A stretch of 64,000 bases of DNA from Pseudoxanthomonas suwonensis J47 (lineage in GTDB: Bacteria; Pseudomonadota; Gammaproteobacteria; Xanthomonadales; Xanthomonadaceae). The notes beneath the pieces were generated by a model, which made no database searches, was not told where the DNA came from, and worked only from the letters and a program-made list of their open reading frames with translations. Positions 19,510 to 27,456 of this stretch are shown here, piece by piece (position 1 is the first letter of the stretch; every line of letters starts with the position of its first letter). The translations under genes were made by a program, and so were the position numbers. The DNA lies in NCBI RefSeq assembly GCF_000513955.1, contig NZ_AZUZ01000018.1:1-64000 (forward strand), read 5' to 3'.

Positions 19510-21203
19510 CGATGCAGGTGCCGACGCGCTCTCGCCCGACCATCGCAGGCCAGCCGCATCTGTTGGCGCGGCGCTTGCTGGCATGGGCTTCGCTGCTGCT
19601 CCTGGCCTGCCTGCCCGCGTCCGTCGCGCTGGCGGAAACGCGCGCGTGGCTGGATCGCGAAAGCGCCGCGATGGGCGACGCGGTGACCCTGAACATCGAG
19701 ACCGACCAGCCCGGCGTGGCGCCCGATTACCGCCCGCTGGCGGCGGCGTTCGAGCTTGGCCAGCCCTATCGCAGCGACCGCAATGGACGCACGCTGTTCG
19801 GGATCGCGCTGACGCCGCGGCGCACTGGCGCGCTGGACGTGCCTGCGCTGGCGGTGGGACGCGAGCGCACCGCGCCGCTGCGCCTGCAGGTGGGCGGAGC
19901 CCCCGCGCCGGCGCCGCGCGGCGATGCCTTCGTCGAGGTCGTGGTCGACGATCCGGCCCCCTACGTGCAGCAGGGCGTCGGCCTGGTGGTGCGGCTGCAC
20001 TACGCCACGCCGCTGCTGTCCGGCGAACTGGTCCTGGATGCCCCCGACGGCGCATCGCTGCAGCGTGTCGGCGACGACGTCCAGAGCAGCCGCGAGGTCG
20101 GCGGCCGTCGCTACCACGTGGTCGAGCGCCGCTACCTGCTGGTGCCCGAACGCAGCGGCCCGCTGGTGCTGCCGCCGGCGCGCTTCCGCGGCCGCGCCGC
20201 GGCGAACTTCTTCGACGATTTCTTCGGCGGTGGCGGCGGCCGCCGCGAACTGTCGGCGCAGTCGCCGCCGCAGACCCTGCAGGTGCACGCGCAACCGGCC
20301 GGCGCGCCGCAACCGTGGCTGCCGCTGCGCGAGCTGCGCCTGCGCTACCTCGCGGCGCCGACCGCCGCCCGTGCCGGCGAAGCCGTGGAGATCGCGGTGG
20401 AAGCGGTGGCGCGCGGGGTGACCGCGGCGCAGTTCCCCGACCTCCCGGTGCCGCGCGTCGACGGGGCACAGGTGTTCCCCGAACGCGCCGAGACCACCGA
20501 GCGATTCATCGACGGCAGCCCACAGCTGACCGTCGTGCGCCGCTACGCGGTTGTGCCGCTGGCGCCGGGCCGGCTGCGCGTGGCCGGGCCGCGCATCGAC
20601 TGGTGGAACGTGCGCGAGCGGCGCGCGGAGGCGGCGATGCTCCCGGAGCTTGCGATGGAGGTGGCGCCGGGCAACCCGGAGGCCACGCCCGCAGGTGGCG
20701 GCACGGCGGCGCAGGCCCGGTCCGACGCGACGGCGGTGGATGCAATGACTACGCATCCGGTTTCCGCGGGCAACCGGCTGTGGCCCTGGCTTGCGCTGGC
20801 ACTCGCCGTCCTGTGGCTGGCCACGCTGGCCTGGGCGTTGTCGATGCGACGCCGCCGTGCACACGCGGCGGGCGAAGGCGCGGTGGCCGGCGTGCTCCGT
20901 TCCAGGCCCGTGGCGCTGGACCTGCAGCGCGTGCTGGACGGCGGCAGCTTCGACGAGGTGGTGCGCGTGCTGCAGCGCATGGCCGACCCGCCGGCGGCGG
21001 ACCTCGACGCGCTGCTGGCGCGGCTGGACGATCCGCGCCAGCGCGAGGCGCTGGAGGCGATGCGGCGCGCGCTGTGGGCCGGCGACGGCGATGCCTCCGC
21101 CGCGCGCGTCGCGCTGCGCTCGGCGTTCCGCGGAGGACCCCGCTGGAAGGCGACGGCGACGGCACCGCGCGAACCGCTGCCGCCGCTGTATCCGGAGCGG
21201 TGA
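19506..21203 (+). CDS. BatD family protein
   Basis: This 565-residue protein has a signal peptide ending near ASVALA (about residue 43). A large periplasmic region of beta-sandwich repeats follows (RAWLDRESAAMGDAVTLNIE, then a second set after 140), and one C-terminal membrane helix lies near 420-440, followed by a short cytoplasmic helical domain. A GGGGGRR stretch (FFDDFFGGGGGRR) sits where other BatD proteins also have a DDFF-Gly element. BatD closes the operon and probably forms the periplasmic part of the VWA complex. The start overlaps the preceding stop by four bases. Confidence 0.87.
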   Translation: MTMQVPTRSRPTIAGQPHLLARRLLAWASLLLLACLPASVALAETRAWLDRESAAMGDAVTLNIETDQPGVAPDYRPLAAAFELGQPYRSDRNGRTLFGIALTPRRTGALDVPALAVGRERTAPLRLQVGGAPAPAPRGDAFVEVVVDDPAPYVQQGVGLVVRLHYATPLLSGELVLDAPDGASLQRVGDDVQSSREVGGRRYHVVERRYLLVPERSGPLVLPPARFRGRAAANFFDDFFGGGGGRRELSAQSPPQTLQVHAQPAGAPQPWLPLRELRLRYLAAPTAARAGEAVEIAVEAVARGVTAAQFPDLPVPRVDGAQVFPERAETTERFIDGSPQLTVVRRYAVVPLAPGRLRVAGPRIDWWNVRERRAEAAMLPELAMEVAPGNPEATPAGGGTAAQARSDATAVDAMTTHPVSAGNRLWPWLALALAVLWLATLAWALSMRRRRAHAAGEGAVAGVLRSRPVALDLQRVLDGGSFDEVVRVLQRMADPPAADLDALLARLDDPRQREALEAMRRALWAGDGDASAARVALRSAFRGGPRWKATATAPREPLPPLYPER

Positions 21204-21260
21204 AGCCCGGCAGGGCGGTTTGCTAGGATCGGGGTTTCGTTTCTCGGGGGGGGACGCTGA

Positions 21261-22571
21261 ATGTCCGACACGCCGCGCAAGAGCTGGCCGATGCCGTGGA
21301 AAATGGGACTGGGCTTCGGCCTGGGCCTGGTGCTCGGCCTGCTGGTGCACGTAGCCGTCGGTGCCGATGCCGGCTGGGTACAGGCGTTCACGAACTACGT
21401 GACCACGCCGGCCTCGCGGCTGTTCCTCAACCTGATCTTCATGCTGATCGTGCCGCTGCTGTTCTCGGCACTGGTCATGGGCATCGCCGACATGGGCGAC
21501 ATCCGCGCGCTGGGGCGGATCGGCTGGAAGACGCTGGCCTACACCATCCTGCTGTCCGGCGTGGCGGTGCTGCTCGGCCTGGTCCTGGTGAACCTGCTCG
21601 AGCCCGGCGCGGGCGTGGACCCGGCCCTGGCGCAGCAGCTGCTGGCGCAGAACGCCGAGCGCAGCCGCGAGATCGTGGCCAGCATCGACAGCCAGCCGCG
21701 TGGCATGGACATGCTGCTGTCGATCGTGCCCAGCAACGTGATCCAGGCCGCCTCCGACAACGGCTCGATCCTGGCGCTGATGTTCTTCGCGGTGATGTTC
21801 GGCGTGGGCATGGTGCTCACCGACGACGAGAAGGTCGCCGGCCTGCGGCGGGGCATCGAGGGCGTGTTCGAGGTCTCGATGACCCTGATCGGCCTGGTCA
21901 TCCGTCTGGCGCCGTACGCGGTGTTCTGCTTCATGTTCAACCTGGCGGCGATCTTCGGCTTCGAGCTGCTGGTGCGGCTGGGCGCCTACGTCGGCGTGGT
22001 GGTGGTGGCGCTGGCCATCCACATGTTCGTCACCTACGGCATCGCGGTGCGGCTGGCCGGGCGTTCGCCCCTGGGCTTCTTCCGCGACATCCAGGAAGCG
22101 GCGGTGATGGCCTTCTCCACCGCCTCGAGCAACGCCACCCTGCCGACCGCGCTGCGCGTGGCCGACCAGATGGGCCTGCCGCACAAGGTCTCGCGCTTCG
22201 TGTTGACCGTTGGCGCCACCGCCAACCAGAACGGCACCGCGCTGTTCGAGGGCGTGACCGTGATCTTCCTGGCGCAGTTCTTCGGAGTCGACCTGAGCAT
22301 GGGCCAGCAGTTCATGGTGATGCTGGTGTGCATCCTCGGCGGCATCGGCACCGCCGGCGTGCCCTCCGGTTCGCTGCCGGTGGTGGCGCTGATCTGCGCG
22401 ATGGCCGGGGTCGACCCGATCGGCATCGGCCTGATCCTGGGCGTGAACCACTTCCTCGACATGTGCCGCACCACCCTCAACGTCAGCGGCGACCTGACCC
22501 TGGCGACCCTGGTGTCGCGCGGCGAGCGGGACGATCCGGCGCCGGCGGAGCGCCCGCACAGCGTAGGCTGA
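21261..22571 (+). CDS. Dicarboxylate/amino acid:cation symporter (DAACS/GltP-DctA family)
   Basis: This 436-residue inner-membrane carrier has about eight helices and two re-entrant hairpins. Diagnostic segments are the serine-rich [15 protein letters not shown] (hairpin 1, normally with the SSS signature; here TASSNAT), [15 protein letters not shown] (the N-Q-x-G-T Na site region), [16 protein letters not shown] (hairpin 2) and [13 protein letters not shown] (substrate-binding Asp/Arg/Thr). It couples uptake of dicarboxylates or acidic/neutral amino acids to Na+ or H+. A G-rich tract precedes the ATG. It lies 57 bases after batD with no intervening terminator, so read-through from the bat operon is possible. 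Confidence 0.92.
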   Translation: MSDTPRKSWPMPWKMGLGFGLGLVLGLLVHVAVGADAGWVQAFTNYVTTPASRLFLNLIFMLIVPLLFSALVMGIADMGDIRALGRIGWKTLAYTILLSGVAVLLGLVLVNLLEPGAGVDPALAQQLLAQNAERSREIVASIDSQPRGMDMLLSIVPSNVIQAASDNGSILALMFFAVMFGVGMVLTDDEKVAGLRRGIEGVFEVSMTLIGLVIRLAPYAVFCFMFNLAAIFGFELLVRLGAYVGVVVVALAIHMFVTYGIAVRLAGRSPLGFFRDIQEAAVMAFSTASSNATLPTALRVADQMGLPHKVSRFVLTVGATANQNGTALFEGVTVIFLAQFFGVDLSMGQQFMVMLVCILGGIGTAGVPSGSLPVVALICAMAGVDPIGIGLILGVNHFLDMCRTTLNVSGDLTLATLVSRGERDDPAPAERPHSVG

Positions 22572-22575
22572 GGTG

Positions 22576-22597
22576 CGCGGGCCGGCGCTGGCCCGCG
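22576..22597 (+). terminator. Hairpin after the symporter gene
   Basis: CGCGGGCC (22576-22583) and GGCCCGCG (22590-22597) form an 8-bp stem with a GGCGCT loop, starting 4 bases after the stop. No U-tract follows; it may be a weak or factor-assisted terminator. Confidence 0.45.
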
Positions 22598-22734
22598 AAT
22601 GGTTTCGTCGCCAACCTTGCCTGGAGGGCCGCGGGACGGCGTTTTTCGCTGCAGTGCAGGACAGGCGTGGACAAGGATGGGACAATAGGCTGCCCGCAGC
22701 GCCGCGGGTGCCTCCGACCCTTCCAGCCCCCGAC

Positions 22735-24732
22735 ATGACGACGCCGACCCGCCGACAGCTCGCCAACGCCATCCGTTTCCTCGCCGCCGACGCGGTGGAG
22801 GCCGCCAAGTCCGGCCATCCGGGCATGCCCATGGGCATGGCCGACATCGCCGAAGTGCTGTGGAACGACTACCTGCGGCACAACCCGGCCGATCCGCACT
22901 GGGCCGACCGCGACCGCTTCGTGCTGTCCAACGGCCACGGCTCGATGCTGCACTACGCGCTGCTGCACCTGAGCGGCTACGACCTGCCGCTGGACGAACT
23001 CAAGCGCTTCCGCCAGCTGCACAGCAGGACCGCCGGCCATCCCGAACGCCACGAGACCCCCGGCGTCGAGACCACCACCGGTCCGTTGGGCCAGGGCTTC
23101 GCCAACGCGGTGGGCTTCGCCCTCGCCGAGAAGCTGCTGGCGCAGCGCTACAACAAGCCCGGGCTGGACCTGGTCGACCACCGCACCTGGGTGTTCATGG
23201 GCGACGGCTGCATGATGGAAGGCGTCTCCCACGAGGCTGCCTCGCTGGCCGGCACCTGGGGCCTGGGCAAGCTGACCGCGTTCTGGGACGACAACGGCAT
23301 CTCCATCGACGGCGAAGTCCACGACTGGTTCACCGACGACACCCCGGCGCGCTTCGAGGCCTACGGCTGGCACGTGGTGCGCGGCGTCGACGGCCACGAC
23401 CCGGCGGCGATCAAGGCGGCGATCGAGGCCGCGATCGCGGAGACCGGCAAGCCCAGCCTGATCTGCTGCAAGACCGTGATCGGCTTCGGCGCCCCGCACA
23501 AGGCCGGCAAGGAAGAGTCGCACGGCGCGCCGCTGGGCAAGGACGAGATCGAAGGCGCGCGCAAGGCGCTGGACTGGCCGTACGCGCCGTTCGAGGTGCC
23601 GGAAGAGATCTACGCCGGCTGGCGCCGCGGCGACGGCGCGCAGCGCCAGGCGCAGTGGCAGGCGCTGTTCGAGCGCTACGCCGCGCAGTACCCGGAAGCG
23701 GCCGCCGAGTTCGCCCGGCGCATGCAGGGCAAGCTGCCGGAGGACTTCGCCGCCCAGGCCGACGGCTACATCGCCGCGGTGCAGGCCGAAGGCCCGACCA
23801 TCGCCTCGCGCAAGGCGTCGCAGAACGCGATCGGCGCCTTCGCCCCGCTGCTGCCGGAACTGGTCGGCGGCTCGGCCGACCTGGCCCCGTCCAACCTGAC
23901 CCAGTGGAAGGCCAGCAAGTCGGTGACCGAGGTCGATCCGAACGCCAACTACGTGCACTACGGCGTGCGCGAATTCGGCATGAGCGCGATCGCCAACGGC
24001 ATCGCCCTGCACGGCGGTTTCCTGCCGTTCGACGCCACCTTCCTGGTGTTCAGCGACTACGCGCGCAACGCGCTGCGCATGAGCGCCCTGATCCCGGCGC
24101 ACGTGATCCACGTTTACACCCATGACTCGATCGGCCTGGGCGAGGACGGCCCGACCCACCAGCCGGTCGAGCACCTGGCCTCGCTGCGCTACATCCCCAA
24201 CAACGACGTGTGGCGTCCGTGCGACGCGGTCGAGTCGGCGGCGGCGTGGAAGGCCGCGATCCTGCGCCAGGACGGCCCGAGCGTGCTGGTCTTCAGCCGC
24301 CAGAACCTGCCGCACCAGCCGCGCGACGAAGCCCAGGTGAAGCTGATCGAGCGTGGCGGCTACGTGCTGGCCGACGCCGAGGGCGGCAATCCGGACGTGA
24401 TCCTGATCGGCACCGGTTCGGAAGTGGGCCTGGCGGTGGAAGCGAAGAAGGCGCTGGACGCGGCAGGCCTGAAGACTCGCGTGGTGTCGATGCCGTCGGC
24501 CGAGGTGTTCGACCGCCAGGACGCGGCCTACCGCGAGTCGGTGCTGCCGAAGGCCGTGCGCAGGCGCGTGGCGGTCGAGGCCGGCGTGACCGCTTACTGG
24601 CGCAAGTACGTGGGCCTGGACGGCGCGGTGGTGGGCCTGGACCGCTTCGGCGCGTCCGCCCCGGCCGGCGAGCTGTTCAAGTACTTCGGCATCACCGCCG
24701 AGGCCGTGGTCGAGGCGGCCAGGTCGCTCTGA
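22735..24732 (+). CDS. tkt: Transketolase
   Basis: This ThDP-dependent enzyme of the pentose phosphate pathway is 665 residues, the normal length. Visible are the N-terminal [10 protein letters not shown] segment, [15 protein letters not shown], the ThDP-binding GDGCMMEG followed by DDNGIS, and [19 protein letters not shown] in the Pyr domain. The C-terminal domain has [12 protein letters not shown]. The frame is open for 54 codons upstream, but family alignment begins at [14 protein letters not shown] at 22735. The 163-base upstream gap holds the symporter hairpin and a GACAAT hexamer at 22681. A strong terminator follows. Confidence 0.97.
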   Translation: MTTPTRRQLANAIRFLAADAVEAAKSGHPGMPMGMADIAEVLWNDYLRHNPADPHWADRDRFVLSNGHGSMLHYALLHLSGYDLPLDELKRFRQLHSRTAGHPERHETPGVETTTGPLGQGFANAVGFALAEKLLAQRYNKPGLDLVDHRTWVFMGDGCMMEGVSHEAASLAGTWGLGKLTAFWDDNGISIDGEVHDWFTDDTPARFEAYGWHVVRGVDGHDPAAIKAAIEAAIAETGKPSLICCKTVIGFGAPHKAGKEESHGAPLGKDEIEGARKALDWPYAPFEVPEEIYAGWRRGDGAQRQAQWQALFERYAAQYPEAAAEFARRMQGKLPEDFAAQADGYIAAVQAEGPTIASRKASQNAIGAFAPLLPELVGGSADLAPSNLTQWKASKSVTEVDPNANYVHYGVREFGMSAIANGIALHGGFLPFDATFLVFSDYARNALRMSALIPAHVIHVYTHDSIGLGEDGPTHQPVEHLASLRYIPNNDVWRPCDAVESAAAWKAAILRQDGPSVLVFSRQNLPHQPRDEAQVKLIERGGYVLADAEGGNPDVILIGTGSEVGLAVEAKKALDAAGLKTRVVSMPSAEVFDRQDAAYRESVLPKAVRRRVAVEAGVTAYWRKYVGLDGAVVGLDRFGASAPAGELFKYFGITAEAVVEAARSL

Positions 24733-24756
24733 CACGACCGCCATGGCTGCAACAGG

Positions 24757-24786
24757 AAAGGGGACGCGCAGGCGTCCCCTTTCTTT
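24757..24786 (+). terminator. Intrinsic terminator of tkt, possibly bidirectional
   Basis: AAAGGGGACGC (24757-24767) pairs with GCGTCCCCTTT (24772-24782) around a GCAG loop, followed by CTTT. On the other strand the stem is followed by a TTTCCTGTT tract, so it may also serve the M23 peptidase gene that converges from the right. Confidence 0.85.
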
Positions 24787-24807
24787 ATGCGCCTTCGCGC
24801 GCAGCGC

Positions 24808-25479
24808 TCAGGGCAGGGGCGTCTCGCCGCGCAGCACCGGATACGGATTCACCGCCGTGCCCTCCCACCAGCGCCGTTCCGGGCCGAGCACGAAGATGGC
24901 GAAATGCAGGTGCGGCGCATCGGGCGAGGCGTTGCCCGTGGATCCGACGTAGCCGATCACCTGGCCGCGGCGGATCGCCTGGCCTTCGACGATGCCGTCG
25001 GCATAGCGCTGCAGGTGCGCGTAGTAGTACGCCAGGCGCCCGCTTGGCTCGAACTGGTACAGGGTCAGTCCGCCCTGTTTGCTGTCGAACAGCTTCTCGA
25101 CCGTGCCATCGGCCACCGCCAGCACCGGCGTGCCGGCCGGGGCCATGATGTCGATCGCGTCATGCCGGCGACCGGCGTTGCGCGCATCGGCGAAGGTGTC
25201 CTGCAGCGCGGCCGCGTCGATGCCCTGCACGGGTACCAGCAGCGGCGGGGACGAAGGTCGCGTCACGGGCCGCGGCGAAAGCGTCACCGGCGGCGTGGCC
25301 GGTTGCGGCGGGTAGGTGGGCATGGGCGACGGCGCGCTGGCGACGTCCGCCATCGGTGCAGGGGCCCGGGTCGGATTGACCTCGACCAGCGTGCCGCTGG
25401 CGCCATCCAGGCGCACCAGTACGAACAGGACCAGTGCCACCAGCAAGGCTCCGGCCAGCAGTGCGAGCATCGTTCTCAT
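24808..25479 (-). CDS. M23 family (LytM-type) metallopeptidase
   Basis: This 223-residue protein has an N-terminal membrane anchor (about 4-24), a long Pro/Ala/Ser-rich linker (about 36-84) and a C-terminal LytM domain. All zinc-site residues are present: His106 and Asp110 (RHDAID), His155 (YAHLQRYA) and the HxH pair His190/His192 (APHLHF). It therefore looks like an active periplasmic peptidoglycan endopeptidase rather than a degenerate EnvC/NlpD activator. It lies 28 bases downstream of the L,D-transpeptidase gene on the same strand, so both probably form one transcript for wall remodelling. Confidence 0.9.
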   Translation of the reverse strand: MRTMLALLAGALLVALVLFVLVRLDGASGTLVEVNPTRAPAPMADVASAPSPMPTYPPQPATPPVTLSPRPVTRPSSPPLLVPVQGIDAAALQDTFADARNAGRRHDAIDIMAPAGTPVLAVADGTVEKLFDSKQGGLTLYQFEPSGRLAYYYAHLQRYADGIVEGQAIRRGQVIGYVGSTGNASPDAPHLHFAIFVLGPERRWWEGTAVNPYPVLRGETPLP

Positions 25480-25507
25480 CGGCGGTCTCCGTGGTGGAGG
25501 TCCCGGT

Positions 25508-26473
25508 TCATTCCTGCAGCGTCACCGGCACGCTGGCATCGACCAGCGCCGCCAGCGCCTTCGCATCCCAGTTGGTCAGGCGGATGCAGCCATGCGACTG
25601 CTGCTTGCCTACCGTAGCGGGTTCCGGCGTGCCGTGGATGCCGTAGTGCGGCTTGGACAGGTCGATCCACACCGTGCCCACCGGGTTGTTCGGCCCGGGC
25701 GCGAGCTTCGCCTTGCTGTGCGAAGGGTCTGCGTCCCAGAACAGGTCCGGGTTGTAGTGGAAGGTCGGGTCCTCGACCACGGCGACGATCTTCCAGTCGC
25801 CGATCGGCAGCGGGTCGTGCTCGCTGCCGGTGGACGCGGGAAACTGTGCAAGCGTGCGGTCGCCGGCATCCACCACGCGCAGCACCGATTCGCTGCGGTC
25901 GACGACGACGCGCGCGGGTTTGCCTGGCAGTCCGGCCTGCGTGGCGACGGCCGGGACCTTGATCGTCTCGCCCGCGCGCGCCGTCCCGAGCCCGGGGTTG
26001 AGGCGGCGCAGCAGCGCCGGACTGGCGTGGAAGCGCTCGCCGAGCGCCTCGGCCAGCGAGGTGTAGCCGAGGGCGTCGAGCTTCGCCTTGTCCATCGCGT
26101 CCTCGGGAAGCTCGGCATAAGGCCCGTCGATGTCCGCCGCGGTGAGCGTGTAGTCGGCCAGTACCGGGGATGCGTCGCGCTCGAGCGTTTCCCACGTCGC
26201 CTCGTCCGGGTCGCCGGTGACCGCCAGTCCATGCGCCTCCTGGTAGCCACGCAATGCACGCGCCTGGTTGGAACCGGCCAGGCCATCGATCTCGCCGGGT
26301 GAGAAGCGGGCGCGGTCCAGCAGCACCTGCAGGCGCAGCAGGGCGGCGTCGCCTTCGCGGTTGGCGCGGTCTTCGGTGGCGGCGGCCAGCGTCGGGGCAT
26401 CTTCCGCGAGTGCGACCGCGGGCGAGGCGAGCAACACGGCGAGGGCAAGGCAGCAGAGGCGCGAGCGGGGCAT
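25508..26473 (-). CDS. L,D-transpeptidase (YkuD family) with peptidoglycan-binding and LysM-like regions
   Basis: This 321-residue secreted enzyme has a signal peptide ending at AVALAEDA. A PG_binding_1-like segment (FSPGEIDGLAGSNQARALRGYQ, about 50-85) and a LysM-like segment (LGERFHASPALLRRLNPGL, about 140-175) follow. The YkuD catalytic domain has HGTPEP near 280 and SHGCIRL with the nucleophilic Cys near 296. It would form 3-3 cross-links or attach proteins to peptidoglycan. It is the first gene of a pair with the M23 endopeptidase. Confidence 0.92.
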   Translation of the reverse strand: MPRSRLCCLALAVLLASPAVALAEDAPTLAAATEDRANREGDAALLRLQVLLDRARFSPGEIDGLAGSNQARALRGYQEAHGLAVTGDPDEATWETLERDASPVLADYTLTAADIDGPYAELPEDAMDKAKLDALGYTSLAEALGERFHASPALLRRLNPGLGTARAGETIKVPAVATQAGLPGKPARVVVDRSESVLRVVDAGDRTLAQFPASTGSEHDPLPIGDWKIVAVVEDPTFHYNPDLFWDADPSHSKAKLAPGPNNPVGTVWIDLSKPHYGIHGTPEPATVGKQQSHGCIRLTNWDAKALAALVDASVPVTLQE

Positions 26474-26595
26474 GGCAGGTCCGTTCCCTGGGGTTGCCCA
26501 TCAAGCTGCGGATGCGCGTGCGCGCGGCCCGTGAAGGCGTGCCGGCGTCGTTCAGCCAGGTGGGAGCCGCGTCGTGGCGGCGGGAGCCTGCCGGC

Positions 26596-26904
26596 TCAGA
26601 GGTCGTGCTTGCTGCCGCCGCGGCAGCGCGGCGAGTCCGGCACCGCGGCGCCGTCGTCCCATTCGGCCGGGGTGTAGGTGTGCAGGGCGAGGCCGTGGAT
26701 CTGCCGCATCAGGTCGCCCATCGCCGCGTACACCGCCTGGTGGCGCTGGATCGCGCGCTTGCCCTCGAAGGCGAGGCTGACGATGACCGCCTTGTAGTGG
26801 GTCTCCAGCCCACGGCTGTGCATGTGGCTCTCGTCCAGCACTTCCAGGTGCCGTGGCTGCAGCGCGGCAAGGGCTTGGCGGATCTGGTCGACTTTGCGGG
26901 TCAC
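26596..26904 (-). CDS. bolA: BolA family protein
   Basis: This 102-residue protein has the BolA fold with signature LEVLDESHMHSRG, FEGKRAIQRHQAVYAAMGDLM and the C-terminal IHGLALHTYTPAEW. BolA partners monothiol glutaredoxin in Fe-S handling and acts as a morphology or biofilm regulator in enterobacteria. The GTG start follows a weak ribosome binding site; an upstream ATG in the same frame is closed off by a TGA. A short Cys/Gly/Lys-rich tail (CRGGSKHDL) extends past the domain. It is divergent from the BlaI-type repressor gene. Confidence 0.9.
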   Translation of the reverse strand: MTRKVDQIRQALAALQPRHLEVLDESHMHSRGLETHYKAVIVSLAFEGKRAIQRHQAVYAAMGDLMRQIHGLALHTYTPAEWDDGAAVPDSPRCRGGSKHDL

Positions 26905-27001
26905 CGGGGTACTCGTGGCGTCAGTTCATGACCCGACATGGTGGCACAGCCGCCCAGGATCAATCCCGCGCCTCGCTTTCCGCACCGGCCCGAGGGGGGT
27001 G

Positions 27002-27030
27002 TTGACACGGCACTGGTTTACATCTGTAAT
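27002..27030 (+). promoter_or_regulatory. Promoter of the blaI-type operon
   Basis: A perfect TTGACA (-35, 27002-27007) is followed after exactly 17 bases by TGTAAT (-10, 27025-27030). This is the best sigma-70 promoter in the window, and the first operator covers its -10. Confidence 0.8.
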
Positions 27031-27053
27031 CAGTTCCGTTTACGGGTGTAAAC
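27018..27053 (+). promoter_or_regulatory. Two BlaI/MecI-type operators
   Basis: Operator 1 is TTACA-TC-TGTAA (27018-27029), a perfect dyad containing the TACA/TGTA core of BlaI/MecI operators and overlapping the -10. Operator 2 is GTTTAC-GGGT-GTAAAC (27038-27053), a perfect 6-bp dyad with a related half-site, just before the ribosome binding site. The placement implies autorepression by the adjacent repressor. Confidence 0.75.
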
Positions 27054-27063
27054 GGAGGCTGCG

Positions 27064-27456
27064 ATGGACACTGTTCCGATCAGCGACGCCGAGGCCGTGG
27101 TCATGGAGGCGCTGTGGCGCTCCAGCCCGCGCTCGGCCGAAGAGGTGGTCGCGGCGCTGGCCGGCGATACCGGATGGGCGGAGGGCACGATCAAGACCCT
27201 GCTCAACCGCCTGCTCAACAAGGGCGCGATCAGCGCGGCGCGCGACGGACGCCGCTACCTGTATTCGCCCGTCCTGCAGCGCGAAGCCTGGGTGCAGCAG
27301 CAGAGCGAAGGCCTGCTGGCGCGCCTCTTCGGCGGGCGCGTGGCGCCGCTGGTGGCGCACTTCAGCGAACGCGGGAAGCTGTCGCCGGCCGACATCGCCG
27401 AGCTGAAGCGGCTGGTTTCCGAACTCGACCAAGGGGAGGGCGACGATGAACGCTGA
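27064..27456 (+). CDS. BlaI/MecI/CopY family transcriptional repressor
   Basis: This 130-residue protein has an N-terminal winged helix (SDAEAVVMEALW, then GWAEGTIKTLLNRLLNKGAI and RDGRRYLYSP) and a C-terminal dimerisation helix region. BlaI-type repressors dissociate after proteolysis triggered by a partner M56 membrane protein. CGGAGG lies 5 bases before the ATG. The next gene, an M56 peptidase, overlaps it by 11 bases, so the pair is the expected repressor/antirepressor unit. No copper-binding cysteine motif of the CopY type is present. Confidence 0.93.
   Translation: MDTVPISDAEAVVMEALWRSSPRSAEEVVAALAGDTGWAEGTIKTLLNRLLNKGAISAARDGRRYLYSPVLQREAWVQQQSEGLLARLFGGRVAPLVAHFSERGKLSPADIAELKRLVSELDQGEGDDER

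Noticed and set aside
18984-22847. A 1287-codon minus-strand frame over batBC, batD and the symporter
   Set aside because: It crosses three well-supported genes and the tandem Gln codons of the BatC tail read as Leu/Cys repeats in antisense; no start signal is seen.
26556-26597. Short GTGGGAGCC / GGGAGCCTGCC direct repeats upstream of the L,D-transpeptidase gene
   Set aside because: Similar to REP-like motifs, but only 5-bp stems form here and the second part belongs to the bolA 3' end; too weak to list as a repeat.
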